64,000 nt of DNA from NCBI GenBank assembly GCA_026988155.1, contig JALSLW010000068.1, positions 1 through 64,000 of the forward strand. The letters run 5' to 3'. The DNA is from Methylomonas sp. Lineage in GTDB: Bacteria; Pseudomonadota; Gammaproteobacteria; Methylococcales; Methylomonadaceae. The notes under the pieces were generated by a model. That model searched no databases. It had not been told where the DNA came from and saw only the letters and a program-made list of their open reading frames with translations. The translations under genes and the position numbers were made by a program. Below are positions 34,028-42,917 of the stretch, one piece after another; within the stretch, counting starts at the first letter, position 1; each line of letters opens with the position of its first letter.

Positions 34028-34840
34028 ATGAAAATTGTTAAAGGAGAGCTCGCTATAGGGCGATTTCTTGTGCCTTACCGTATTTATGGTGAAGCAGAAA
34101 CACACATCGTCTGCATTAGTGGTGCCAAACAAACCATGGCTGCATGGCGCTCATTTGTTAGCCATTTTATTGCTGACTATTCAATTGTTGTATTTGATCT
34201 GCCCGGGCAAGGCAGAGCCTCTATTATATCCGGTGAACCGGGCATTTCTTTTGATGAACAAATTGAAGTGCTGCATAACGTCGTCGAAGCAACTACACCC
34301 AATAATGGCTCAACTATTCTGGCTGCAGCTTCCTGGGGAACCATTATCGCAGCAGCATTTGCCGCGCACTACCCTGATCTTGTAGATAAAATGATACTTG
34401 GCAGTTTTGGCGCAAAACCTAGCAAAGCTGTTATTGCAGTAATCAGAGAGGGCCAAGGGCTGTTTGATGGCGATAAAACGGATGAAATTGCTCCGCTGAT
34501 GATAGAGAAATTTGGCCAGCAGATTCCTGATTCACACAAAAAGCAAATGATTTTGCAGTTTAAAGGCATGAGCCGAGAAGATTTTCTCAGCTTTTATGAA
34601 CATTGCAAATTTGTTGAGCAGGCCACTGATATTGAAGACTTTGTTACGCTGGGAGATATAACGGCCTCCACGCTGATAGTAAGTGGCGAATTTGATGCCA
34701 TTATTGACATCAGCGATATTGAAGATGCCTCAACCCGAATCCCTGACTGTAAATTTATAATGATACCGGGAGCAGGTCATTTTCTTCATTGGGAACAGCC
34801 AGAGATTCTCTATCATTATAGTGAATTTCTAGCTAGCTAA
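34028..34840 (+). CDS. RhlA-like alpha/beta hydrolase
   Basis: The 270-residue alpha/beta-hydrolase has nucleophile Ser in LAAASWGTII, acid in IVSGEFDAI and His in PGAGHFLHWEQ. The surrounding layout (VVFDLPGQGRAS, QIEVLHNVVEA, a cap beginning GSFGAKPSKAV) follows RhlA, the enzyme that dimerises 3-hydroxyacyl-ACPs into 3-(3-hydroxyalkanoyloxy)alkanoates. No RhlB glycosyltransferase is adjacent. A JmjC/cupin gene follows 5 bp later, suggesting the product is further oxidised. It is divergent from the oxidase operon. A generic esterase remains possible. Confidence 0.75.
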   Translation: MKIVKGELAIGRFLVPYRIYGEAETHIVCISGAKQTMAAWRSFVSHFIADYSIVVFDLPGQGRASIISGEPGISFDEQIEVLHNVVEATTPNNGSTILAAASWGTIIAAAFAAHYPDLVDKMILGSFGAKPSKAVIAVIREGQGLFDGDKTDEIAPLMIEKFGQQIPDSHKKQMILQFKGMSREDFLSFYEHCKFVEQATDIEDFVTLGDITASTLIVSGEFDAIIDISDIEDASTRIPDCKFIMIPGAGHFLHWEQPEILYHYSEFLAS

Positions 34841-34845
34841 ATATT

Positions 34846-35709
34846 ATGACAGAACCTGAACAAAGCACTGCAAGTTTAAATTTCTCTACTGTTGACTCCG
34901 TTGCAACTATCAGCCGAAAGGATTTCTCTGATGCCTATTTTACCCCTCTACGGCCGCTGATTATTCAGGATCTTGCAAAATCATGGCCTGCATTAAAAAA
35001 GTGGACACCAGGTTTTTTTAGCAAGCAGTATGGAGACAGGCAAGTAAAACTCTATGACGAAGGCTTTGTTGAGGCTGGTGACAGCTATATGTCCCAGGCA
35101 AAATTCATCCCTTTAAGAGAGTTTATAAATGCCATCACAAACACCTCTCAAGATTTACGTATGTTTCTGTATAACATCAAATCTGAGATTCCCGAGCTAG
35201 TTGATGATGTGGTTTTTCCGGATTTGGTCGACGGACTGTCAAAACAGTTTATTTTTATGTTTTTCGGCTGCAAAGGATCTGTAACGCAAATGCACTTTGA
35301 TATTGATATGTCACATGTGTTTCATACCGCCATCTTTGGCAGAAAAACAATCACCCTGCTCCCCTTTGAACAAGGTAAAAACCTGCACCGCTACCCTTTC
35401 ACCTGCAGAAGCTATGTCGATGTTCATCAGCCTGATTTTCATCAATACCCCGGACTAAAAGAACTGCAGGGCTATCAAGTTGTGCTTGAACCGGGCGAAA
35501 CACTGTTTATCCCAAGCGGGTACTGGCACCACCTAGTATATGAAGAAGCTTCATGTGCAATCTCACTCCGCTGTCCCAGCCAGACATGGCAAGGCAAACT
35601 GCATGGTTTTTACAATTTGATTGTTATGCAGTCCATTGATCGCCTGATGAACAAATTATCACCACAGCGCTGGTTTGACTGGAAAAAACGGCGGGCTCTT
35701 TTAGCATAA
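34846..35709 (+). CDS. JmjC/cupin-like Fe(II)/2-oxoglutarate oxygenase
   Basis: The 287-residue cupin-8/JmjC protein has PLIIQDLAKSWPALKKW near the N-terminus and metal ligands H-x-D in TQMHFDIDMSHVFHT (about 150). The distal His is in LFIPSGYWHHLVYEE (about 227), with SLRCPS after it. Such enzymes hydroxylate protein side chains or small molecules. The tight pairing with the RhlA-like hydrolase suggests joint action on a lipid or peptide product. No target can be named. Confidence 0.85.
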   Translation: MTEPEQSTASLNFSTVDSVATISRKDFSDAYFTPLRPLIIQDLAKSWPALKKWTPGFFSKQYGDRQVKLYDEGFVEAGDSYMSQAKFIPLREFINAITNTSQDLRMFLYNIKSEIPELVDDVVFPDLVDGLSKQFIFMFFGCKGSVTQMHFDIDMSHVFHTAIFGRKTITLLPFEQGKNLHRYPFTCRSYVDVHQPDFHQYPGLKELQGYQVVLEPGETLFIPSGYWHHLVYEEASCAISLRCPSQTWQGKLHGFYNLIVMQSIDRLMNKLSPQRWFDWKKRRALLA

Positions 35710-35769
35710 AACGAATACCCCCTCATAATTGGAAGTTTTCAGGATAGCTAGGGAATAGCTTTCATTTTC

Positions 35770-35912
35770 GTAACTACTCCGCATATTGTTATTGGAATAA
35801 TTGATTGTATTGCCATCTCGACCATCGGGGAAATCTTGATCACCGTATGATGAAAATCCTAGTGCAAGATTCTTCGTTCCACTTGGAATGACAACTTATG
35901 CTGAGTAGTTGT
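35770..35912. mobile_element. Family-E MITE-like element, copy 3
   Basis: It starts GTAACTACTCCGCATATTG, includes ATCTCGACCATCGGGGAAATC and TTGGAATGACAA, and ends ATGCTGAGTAGTTGTC. It fills most of the 315-bp gap after the JmjC gene. Confidence 0.75.
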
Positions 35913-36007
35913 CAGGCCTCATGATTTATGCCCCCCTGTTTTTGTGCAGAGCCATGTACAGGGCGACAAGGGAGAGCGGCCCTTACTCGATTAGCCATTT
36001 CTATTAA

Positions 36008-36034
36008 CCTAAGCATTCAACTGATTTATTTAGG
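36008..36034 (-). repeat. Family-A repeat, short copy
   Basis: On the minus strand CCTAAATAAATCAGTTGAAT forms the 3' end of the neighbouring gene: CCT AAA TAA supplies Pro, Lys and the stop. Confidence 0.65.
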
Positions 36035-36764
36035 TTTAAGGGAAGAGTTGCTTGAGTTATTCCTAATCATTTCTATTATTCTAGTTTCAGTATAATTTAC
36101 AGATTGGTTCTCCCCTAAAATATCCTTGCGTATTTTTATTGTTAAATTACTCAATGATTCGTGAATTTTATACATATCGCCAGCAAAGCTTTTATCTTCT
36201 GAAATTACTTTGATAACATTCAGAAATGAATGATATTCATCCAATACTTCTGGCGAGGCAATAATTGACAGCTTGTGAGTGATAAATTGAAGCCTGACAA
36301 TATCCCTGTCCGCAAATTTTTCCAATATAGACATTTCTTCGATTAAGTCTAATAATTGTTGGTAAGTAGATGTTTTAAGATCAATATACCGTATGTTTTG
36401 CTCTTTTTCTATTTCAACTGATGTTTGCTTATTTAGTAACAGTGCAGTAATAAGTATTGTGGCGACTGTTCCTAAAATAATAAGAATAATCTCTTGAGTA
36501 AATGGAAAGCTGTCAGTAGCATGGTAAGTATCCAGGTAAAATTAATTTAATAGTTTTACGCAGGATTTTTTTTCATTTTAGGCCCTGAATAAATAGGCGC
36601 ATAGCGAGCTACGTAACTATTTATTCAGGGCCTAAAATGGTAAAAAAGACAAGTAAAAGGTTAAATTAATTTTACTTGGGTACTTATGCATACCTCAGAA
36701 AGGCGTATCCCGCAATAAGTGTGAATAAAGAAAGAGTTAAATAGACAATGTTTTTATCTTTCAA
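36026..36764 (-). pseudogene. Two-helix membrane protein gene split by palindromic element
   Basis: The 5' part starts at TTG 36762-36764 (AAGG about 9 nt upstream) and encodes MKDKNIVYLTLSLFTLIAG, then YAFLRYA, before TAA at 36684. The 3' part is open from about 36538 without any ATG until 36334 and encodes a second hydrophobic helix (QEIILIILGTVATILITALL). A helical, probably coiled, soluble region follows, ending at 36026. The element at 36526-36685 lies between them. Removing it with one copy of a TA joins GCA TAC CAT in frame and gives one 192-residue protein. A product from an internal start at 36334 (102 residues) is possible. The function is not recognised. Confidence 0.8.
36526..36685. 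mobile_element. Family-D/B palindromic element inserted in a gene
   Basis: Terminal inverted repeats TAAGTA(T/C)CC(A/C)(A/G)GTAAAATTAATTTAA face each other. The inner long stem pairs TTTTAGGCCCTGAATAAATAG with its complement around CATAGCGAGCTACGTAA. Flanking bases are consistent with insertion at a TA with TA duplication. It has no transposase gene. It shares GCAGGATTTTT, CATAGC-AGCTA and AAAAGACAAG with the element at 6170-6358. Confidence 0.8.
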
Positions 36765-36870
36765 GTGAATTTACCTTAATAAACAGCCGTGCTCTGGCAG
36801 CAAAACAAAGCCCCAGCTGTTTTTCCCGTTTTAACAGTTTTCTAGAGCGAGATTTCAATAAAATAAAACT

Positions 36871-37221
36871 TTATTTCATAATTGATTTAATGAAATTTGA
36901 AAATATGCTCAGACGGTTAAAAATACATTTGACGAGTTTACCTCCGCTATGTCTATAGCGTTTTTTAAGTGCTTTTTTTACCTCCCAAGTACCTTTATAG
37001 CCTAATGGAAATACTACCAGGTCACCCGCTTTGAAAGTAACTGAAGGGCCGCCACCTTCGGGGGTCATTTCACATTCACCTTCTAAAATAAGTGCTGTTT
37101 CTGTAGTAACAAATTCCCATGGGAATACAGACACTTCTTTTTCCCATGTTGGCCAGTAAGCAACCCCCATTTCTTTTAATCGTGCTTCACTTGGGTTGCT
37201 GTCAACTGTAATTTCTTTCAT
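36871..37221 (-). CDS. Cupin-domain (DUF861-type) protein
   Basis: The 116-residue protein starts at the ATG at 37221 (AGGAATAAC upstream). The longer frame to 37362 adds an unrelated hydrophobic stretch. The cupin_3/DUF861 fold is seen in YWPTWEKEVSVFPWEF, ALILEGECEMTPEGG, FKAGDLVVFPLGYKGTWEV and KKRYRH. The metal-site pattern is weak. Relatives act as small-molecule-binding or ureidoglycolate-lyase-like cupins. The last 20-odd residues (CIFNRLSIFSNFIKSIMK) look non-family and may come from a shifted stop. Confidence 0.75.
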   Translation of the reverse strand: MKEITVDSNPSEARLKEMGVAYWPTWEKEVSVFPWEFVTTETALILEGECEMTPEGGGPSVTFKAGDLVVFPLGYKGTWEVKKALKKRYRHSGGKLVKCIFNRLSIFSNFIKSIMK

Positions 37222-37489
37222 GTTATTCCTATTGTTGGACGAAGCAGCTATCGAGGAGAAAAAAGCCGCTACGCCGATAAAATAAAGTGTAACTCCCATT
37301 CCCTTCCATTCTCTAAAGAAGGCGATCTGCAAGCTCATCAAGCCGCCAGTGAGGTTACACACTTATAACACCATCTCTCGAATCAAAATACAACCATTAT
37401 TATTCTTTCCACTGCAAACATTTGAAACATCAATATCTGCATGCCACCAACCGGCAAGGTTTTATCTTCTGTGAAACAGAACGGCTTCA

Positions 37490-37693
37490 GCATTTAGTGA
37501 AGTGACTCAGTATGAAGCTGTGCTACCCAATCGAAACAGCGAAAAGTTTCTGATTCCTGTTTTAGCAGAAATGATTGAAACACTCCCTTTCGCTATTAAT
37601 GGGTTTCATGCCAATAATTGCTCTGAATATATTAACCGCCAAGCAACCAAACTGCGACCTCACCACTATCGACTGAAAGCCGTTATGCAGTAG
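37490..37693 (+). pseudogene. Transposase (rve-type DDE) remnant
   Basis: The frame FLIPVLAEMIETLPFAINGFHANNCSEYINRQ matches the integrase-core segment of IS481/IS3-like transposases, where relatives read LIPVLE...PF.I.GFH.DNGSEYIN. The catalytic Asp is replaced by Asn (HANNCSEY), and no upstream or downstream transposase part survives. It is a decayed insertion-sequence fragment between the cupin and PilZ genes. Confidence 0.7.
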
Positions 37694-37876
37694 AGCCATA
37701 TATTAATTGAAAAACATTCGATAGTTGCTCCAAATTTAAAAACCCTCTCACTCATTTATCTATAATATAGTACACTTCGACTTCCAATAAATTATTAGCA
37801 AAAGACTCTGGCAGACTGCAGAAAAATCGTCTAAGGTTACTTTGAGACAATTTATTTATTACCATAGGAGAAACAC

Positions 37877-38170
37877 ATGCTAGAGTATGATGAAAAACGT
37901 GACTATATTCGAATGGATGTCGATTGTGACATGACCTACAAACTAGCTGATTCGGACGAAACTAAAACTGGACATTGCACATCACTTAGCGGCGCAGGAG
38001 TGTCTTTTCTTGCTGAAAGTTCATACGATGTTGGCTTGGCAATGGAAGTTAATATATTGCCTAAAAATTCAGTCACCCCTCCTATGACTGCTTTTATCGA
38101 AGTGGTCAGAAGTACAGCTAAAGATGACGGCTCCTTCGAAATCGCAGCTTCAATCAAAAGCCTTAAATAA
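37877..38170 (+). CDS. PilZ-domain c-di-GMP-binding protein
   Basis: The 97-residue single-domain protein has the N-terminal R-xxx-R motif in KRDYIRMDVD and the second loop CTSLSGAGVSF, corresponding to (D/N)xSxxG with the first residue changed to Ser. PilZ proteins bind cyclic di-GMP and relay it to motility, adhesion or secretion machinery. A good ribosome-binding site (AGGAGAAAC) precedes the start. It fits with the GGDEF-EAL protein at 51017. Confidence 0.88.
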   Translation: MLEYDEKRDYIRMDVDCDMTYKLADSDETKTGHCTSLSGAGVSFLAESSYDVGLAMEVNILPKNSVTPPMTAFIEVVRSTAKDDGSFEIAASIKSLK

Positions 38171-38216
38171 CACATTTAATTATCCGAAGATTAAATATTT
38201 TTCACAATCATTTAGT

Positions 38217-38621
38217 ATGTACACAATAACAAAAGAGGTTTATTTCTGTTATGGCCATAGGTTAATGAACCATAAGGGTAAATGTAAGAACCTACATGGC
38301 CATAGCGTAAAAGCCTCAATATCCATCCAGCAGGAACAGCTGGATGAACAAGGCATGGTCTGTGATTTTTCAGACATAAAAGACCTTGTTGAAAATTATA
38401 TCAGCCAATACCTGGATCATAATTTCCTGCTGCACAAAGATGACCCTATCATACCCATGCTAGAGCAGCAGAATGAGCGTTTCATGGCGATTGATGAGCA
38501 CCCTACTGCCGAAGTTTTAAGTAAAATGATTTACCAGCATTTAAAGCGGCATGGATTAAATGTTGATCAAGTTGTGCTATGGGAAACAGCCAGCGCAAAT
38601 GCCTGTTACCGAGAAAGTTAA
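38217..38621 (+). CDS. queD: 6-carboxytetrahydropterin synthase QueD / PTPS family
   Basis: The 134-residue enzyme of the 6-pyruvoyl-tetrahydropterin synthase fold makes 6-carboxy-tetrahydropterin in queuosine/7-deazaguanine synthesis. The start is set at ATG 38217. Zinc ligands are in FCYGHRL and LHGHSVKA, the catalytic Cys is in GKCKNLHGHS, and the acid is in VVLWETAS. The product lies 2 bp from the DUF1249 gene, so the two are probably co-transcribed. Confidence 0.88.
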   Translation: MYTITKEVYFCYGHRLMNHKGKCKNLHGHSVKASISIQQEQLDEQGMVCDFSDIKDLVENYISQYLDHNFLLHKDDPIIPMLEQQNERFMAIDEHPTAEVLSKMIYQHLKRHGLNVDQVVLWETASANACYRES

Positions 38622-38623
38622 CT

Positions 38624-39064
38624 ATGAGTTTGGTTCATCCCGTCAATACTTCACTATGCCTGGAAAAGCTCTGTGAATCCAATTACCAAAAGCTATTTAG
38701 CCTAATTCCTAACTTATGCTCCTTTAGAAAACAGGCAACAGGAGAAACTACCGACAAACCAGCCTTGCATTTGACAATAATTGAGCGAACAAAGCACACA
38801 ATAACAGTTGAGCTGAGTCATAACTTCAATCAGGATCTTAAAGATTTTATGGAACCAGCAGTTAAAATAAGAATTTATTTAGATGCAAACCTGGCCGAAG
38901 TTTTAAAAGATCATGCAAGACCACAAGTTTCAACTGTTTACAAAAACCCGGCACAAAGCGTTGAAATAATGAACTACAAATGGCGCCTCAATTATTTCCT
39001 GCAAAAATGGCTGGATCACTGTCTACAAACCAACTATAAATTTCAAAGCACAGGGATGTGCTGA
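38624..39064 (+). CDS. DUF1249 family protein
   Basis: The 146-residue cytoplasmic protein starts at ATG 38624. It has the family traits YQKLFSLIPNL near the N-terminus, VKIRIYLDANLAEVL in the middle and NYKWRLNYFLQKWLDHCL at the C-terminus. The family (E. coli YqiB-like) is conserved in gammaproteobacteria, usually near nudF and cpdA, and has no established function. Here it follows queD. Confidence 0.85.
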   Translation: MSLVHPVNTSLCLEKLCESNYQKLFSLIPNLCSFRKQATGETTDKPALHLTIIERTKHTITVELSHNFNQDLKDFMEPAVKIRIYLDANLAEVLKDHARPQVSTVYKNPAQSVEIMNYKWRLNYFLQKWLDHCLQTNYKFQSTGMC

Positions 39065-39187
39065 GTTCAGATAATGCAGGAGCAATTACATTTCCACATT
39101 CTCTTAATACTAAAAATTTGGCTTGATTAGCAATATAAAGTAGAGTGCTTGTACGCATCCAACAAATCAACGCCCCGCATAATACAC

Positions 39188-40075
39188 ATGTTGAAGAAAA
39201 TAGGCCTTTTTACAGCGCTTGCTCTAGCATTATTATTGTCAGCCTTTTTTTTAGCTGTATACAATAATAATCAAGAAACCAATAACTTTGATGTAAAAGT
39301 CTATAAAACACATTTAGAAAAATCAATTGCCTGGCTAAAGACCAATAAACAAAAAATTGTTCTTGAGAACAATGCCATGCTCTGGTGGATGATTTATGAA
39401 TCACACAAAATCAGTCACGACCCAGAATTAGCTGAATTATTAAAATCATATTTTAATCAGCACCCTAAAATAAAATCTGCCATCTGGGGCCCACTATTTA
39501 ATGGTCGAAAATACTACTTTATAGATGGCTATTCGTTATCTAACCTCCCTTATTACAACCAACATTTTATTTATTCCCTTCATTGCGCCAATGATTTAGC
39601 AGAAGAACTCCCTGTTATTGCACAGCAAAATAAATCTGATTTTTGCCTCCACCCAAACTACTTTTATCGACCTGCGTGCATAACCCACCAGCTAATGGGA
39701 ATTAATTTTCTAAATCAAAACAGGTGCATTAATATAGCAGAAATTGAAACGGTCATAAATGACCTTCAACAAGATATAGTCAAACAGATGACTTGGGATA
39801 TTCGAGTGGTAGACGTCTATCTCCAGCGGGTTATGATGCTTTTGATAACTGGTGCACAAGATGAAGTTAAACCGATATGGATACAGCAAATACTTAACCA
39901 TCAGCTAAGGGATGGCGGATGGGGCAATTTTGATGCGCTTTTCAAGCTATGGGGGGACAAATCCGTAGGGTTTAGTTCCAGGGTAATATCTATAAGATCG
40001 GAGAAAAGTTCATTTCACGCAACTGCACAGGCCCTCTATATTTTGACCTGGTTAACACACAGCCGTAACAATTAA
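39188..40075 (+). CDS. Membrane-anchored helical protein, unknown function
   Basis: The 295-residue protein starts at ATG 39188. An N-terminal hydrophobic helix (IGLFTALALALLLSAFFLAV) anchors or exports it. The rest is helical, with possible ligand positions in HFIYSLHCANDL, FCLHPNYFYRPACITHQL and SSFHATAQALYILTWL. QLRDGGWGNFD resembles the QW-like turns of alpha/alpha-toroid proteins. I do not recognise the family. A periplasmic alpha/alpha barrel is a structural guess only. It lies alone between DUF1249 and the ACP-like gene. Confidence 0.6.
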   Translation: MLKKIGLFTALALALLLSAFFLAVYNNNQETNNFDVKVYKTHLEKSIAWLKTNKQKIVLENNAMLWWMIYESHKISHDPELAELLKSYFNQHPKIKSAIWGPLFNGRKYYFIDGYSLSNLPYYNQHFIYSLHCANDLAEELPVIAQQNKSDFCLHPNYFYRPACITHQLMGINFLNQNRCINIAEIETVINDLQQDIVKQMTWDIRVVDVYLQRVMMLLITGAQDEVKPIWIQQILNHQLRDGGWGNFDALFKLWGDKSVGFSSRVISIRSEKSSFHATAQALYILTWLTHSRNN

Positions 40076-40189
40076 CACAAACTGCTAACCGGTTCAAATA
40101 CCCCTTCTAAAAAACGTTAACCAGATAAATTTTTGTAAATCATACATTTGTTTCAATACTCCTACCATTAATTAGGAGAGAAATTAAAC

Positions 40190-40456
40190 ATGTGTGGAAA
40201 AATGGGAAATAGCGAAATAGATACAATGAAAAATATGATGGCGATGTCCGTCTATTATATTATTGCAGATGCCTTTGATATTGATGCAATGGATATTGAA
40301 CCTAAAGACAGTTTAGAAAACGACCTGCATATGACAGATCAAAGCAAACAGGAGCTTAATGATTTGGTTATAGATATGTTCAATGGTCAGCGTTTAGACT
40401 TCTCAACTATTCGCAATGTACAGGATATTGTTGATCAGGTAGCGCGAGTTCATTAA
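40190..40456 (+). CDS. Acyl-carrier-like protein lacking the phosphopantetheine Ser
   Basis: The 88-residue acidic protein has ACP layout: YYIIADAFDIDAMDIEPKDSLENDLHM, then helix 2 and LDFSTIRNVQDIVDQV. At the DSL position it reads LHMTDQSKQEL, so the Ser that carries 4'-phosphopantetheine is absent (Asp there). A strong ribosome-binding site (TTAGGAGAG) precedes it. It may be a regulatory ACP mimic, a structural subunit or a decayed ACP. No fatty-acid or polyketide genes are adjacent. Confidence 0.7.
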   Translation: MCGKMGNSEIDTMKNMMAMSVYYIIADAFDIDAMDIEPKDSLENDLHMTDQSKQELNDLVIDMFNGQRLDFSTIRNVQDIVDQVARVH

Positions 40457-40700
40457 TGCGAACTGTCACCTTATTCTTCTTCATAGTCCCTGGCCTCATT
40501 GCTTAAGTCAGGAACAAAACTTTATCACCCCAAACTTTCTTGTCGGGAATCCAGCTTTCAAAATGCATGGATTCCTGTCAACAAATTATGAATAGCACGG
40601 GATGTTGTCATGATATAAACCCATTCATACTTAATCTCATGGGCCAACTCAGTTTGTAAATATTCTGCTTTTGTCAGTTTATTATCCGCATGCTTTTGTC

Positions 40701-42797
40701 CTATTCAGTTTTATGCTGAAGATTTGCCCTTACACAGCGCAATACTCCATAACTGTATGTTTCATCAAACTGTTCAAATAATGGTTTAAGAGAGTTTTTC
40801 TGATCTTCCGGCAACTCAATAATTGCATCTTCGATTTGCTTAATTTCATTCTCAGCCAAGTCTATAACATCATTTAACAGCACCTTGCCATCTTCCAGGG
40901 CTTGGGATAAATGGCCGTAGACCGTTGTGGGTTTTAACTCCCGTTTCTCCGCCACCTGTTCAACAGTGTAGCCCAGCCTAAATAATGCAAGTGACTCTGC
41001 TGCAGTATCAGGTAGCTCCATATTTGAAAAGCCATCCAGCACCTCTAAAAACTTATCGCCATACAGCTCCAGTTTCTTCTCCCCCACCCCAGAAATGTAA
41101 CTCATTTGCTTTAGGTCTGCAGGCTTTTCCTCTATCATTGCCATTAAGGTCGCATCATGAAAAATAACAAAGGGCGGTACATCCTGATCATCAGCAATTT
41201 CTCGGCGTTTTGCCCGTAAAGCTTCCCATAGCAGACTGTCTTTGCCTTGAGCCATCGCTCTTTTCTCTGCCTTGCCACGCTTTCCTTTTGCCGGTGAAAT
41301 ATCTTTACGCAGCATTAAGGTTTCCTCGCCACGTAAAAGAGGTCGGCATTTCCCTGCCATCTTATATGTATTGAATTCAAAATCCACTTCTACATACCCT
41401 TTTGCCACTAATTGCCTAAACACGGATCGCCACTGTTTTTCATCCAGATCTTTTCCAATGCCAAAAGTTGATTGTTTATCATGACCAAAACTTTTTATAC
41501 GCTCATCTTCTTTACCCAGTAAAACATTAATCAAGTAATTTACACCAAAACGCTGTCCTGTTCGCCAGATGCAAGACAATGCCTGCTGGGCTGCAATACT
41601 GCCATCCCAAGTTTCAACCGGTTCTAAACAGGTATCGCAATTGCCACAGCCTTCTTTTAGCTCATCCCCAAAATAACGCAATAAAGCCTGCCTTCTGCAA
41701 CTCACCAGTTCACATAAAGCCACCATAGAATCAAGCTTATGGGACTCTATTCGTTTATGCATTTCGTCTGCTTTTGAGTCAGCCAGCATTCTTCGCAAAC
41801 TGATAACATCTTGCAGGCCATATGCCATCCAGGCATTTGCTGGCTGGCCATCACGCCCCGCCCTTCCCGTTTCCTGATAATAGCCTTCTATGCTTTTGGG
41901 CAAGTCCAAATGCCCCACAAAGCGCACATTAGGTTTATCTATTCCCATACCAAAAGCAATAGTGGCAACAATAACAATACCTTCTTCCATTAAGAACCGA
42001 TGCTGATTTTGCTGTTTAACATTGTTGGATAATCCTGCATGATACGGCAATGCATTAATGCCCTTGCCTGCCAGCCATTCAGCAGTGGCTTCTACTTTTT
42101 TTCGAGACAGGCAATAAATAATGCCGGCATCTCCCGAGTGTTCAGCTCTAATAAAATTCAACAGCTGCTGTTTGGCATTTTGCTTTTGAATAATGCGATA
42201 GCGAATATTAGGCCGGTCAAAACCACTAATGAATGAATGCGCCTTTTCCAAAGCCAGGCGCTTGATAATTTCTTCCCTTGTTTTCTCATCAGCCGTTGCA
42301 GTTAGAGCTATCCGCGGGATAGTTGGGAAACTTTCATGCAAAAGTGATAGCTGTAGATAGTCAACCCGAAAATCATGCCCCCATTGTGATACGCAATGCG
42401 CCTCATCAATCGCAAACAACGCAATATCAATGCGCTGAAATAAAGATTGCGTCCAGCTTGAGGTTAGGCGTTCCGGTGCAATATAAAGCAGATCAAGTTC
42501 ACCCTGCTGCAGCTGATGCTCAACTAAACGTGTCTCATCCATTGATAAGGTTGAATTAAGAAACGCAGCTTTAACTCCCAGTTGGTGTAAGGCCGTTACT
42601 TGGTCCTGCATTAATGCAATCAAAGGAGAAATAACGATACCGACACCTGAACGAACCATAGCAGGGATTTGGTAGCATAAAGATTTACCGCCGCCCGTAG
42701 GCATTAAGACCAAGGCATCCTGTCCTGCTATCAATTGCTTAATGATTGTTTCCTGCTGACCTCTAAAATGATCATAGCCAAATACAGATTTAAGCAC
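40701..42797 (-). CDS. recQ: ATP-dependent DNA helicase RecQ
   Basis: This SF2 helicase of 698 residues has Walker [23 protein letters not shown] box [18 protein letters not shown] and motif VI in [15 protein letters not shown]. Zinc-binding Cys residues are in [24 protein letters not shown], followed by a winged helix and an HRDC domain (about 515-590). It unwinds DNA for recombination and fork repair. The start is uncertain: GTG at 42797 is used, though the frame stays open about 40 nt upstream without an ATG. It is divergent from gshA. Confidence 0.93.
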   Translation of the reverse strand: MLKSVFGYDHFRGQQETIIKQLIAGQDALVLMPTGGGKSLCYQIPAMVRSGVGIVISPLIALMQDQVTALHQLGVKAAFLNSTLSMDETRLVEHQLQQGELDLLYIAPERLTSSWTQSLFQRIDIALFAIDEAHCVSQWGHDFRVDYLQLSLLHESFPTIPRIALTATADEKTREEIIKRLALEKAHSFISGFDRPNIRYRIIQKQNAKQQLLNFIRAEHSGDAGIIYCLSRKKVEATAEWLAGKGINALPYHAGLSNNVKQQNQHRFLMEEGIVIVATIAFGMGIDKPNVRFVGHLDLPKSIEGYYQETGRAGRDGQPANAWMAYGLQDVISLRRMLADSKADEMHKRIESHKLDSMVALCELVSCRRQALLRYFGDELKEGCGNCDTCLEPVETWDGSIAAQQALSCIWRTGQRFGVNYLINVLLGKEDERIKSFGHDKQSTFGIGKDLDEKQWRSVFRQLVAKGYVEVDFEFNTYKMAGKCRPLLRGEETLMLRKDISPAKGKRGKAEKRAMAQGKDSLLWEALRAKRREIADDQDVPPFVIFHDATLMAMIEEKPADLKQMSYISGVGEKKLELYGDKFLEVLDGFSNMELPDTAAESLALFRLGYTVEQVAEKRELKPTTVYGHLSQALEDGKVLLNDVIDLAENEIKQIEDAIIELPEDQKNSLKPLFEQFDETYSYGVLRCVRANLQHKTE

Positions 42798-42917
42798 TTT
42801 TTCAGACTGCAGTTCACCCTTAGTCCTTTGTTCAGTATTGATAAACTACTCCAAATGATATTAACCCATTATAATAGTCGGATTATATCAAGATCAGTTG
42901 GGCGACAACGCCTCTTT

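Noticed and set aside
37502-37693. Functional transposase
   Set aside because: Only about 60 codons of the integrase core remain and the catalytic Asp is lost, so it is listed as a remnant.
40558-40703. Open minus-strand stretch after RecQ encoding NKLTKAEYLQTELAHEIKY
   Set aside because: Looks protein-like, but it is only about 47 codons with no start until an internal ATG; kept as a possible gene relic only.
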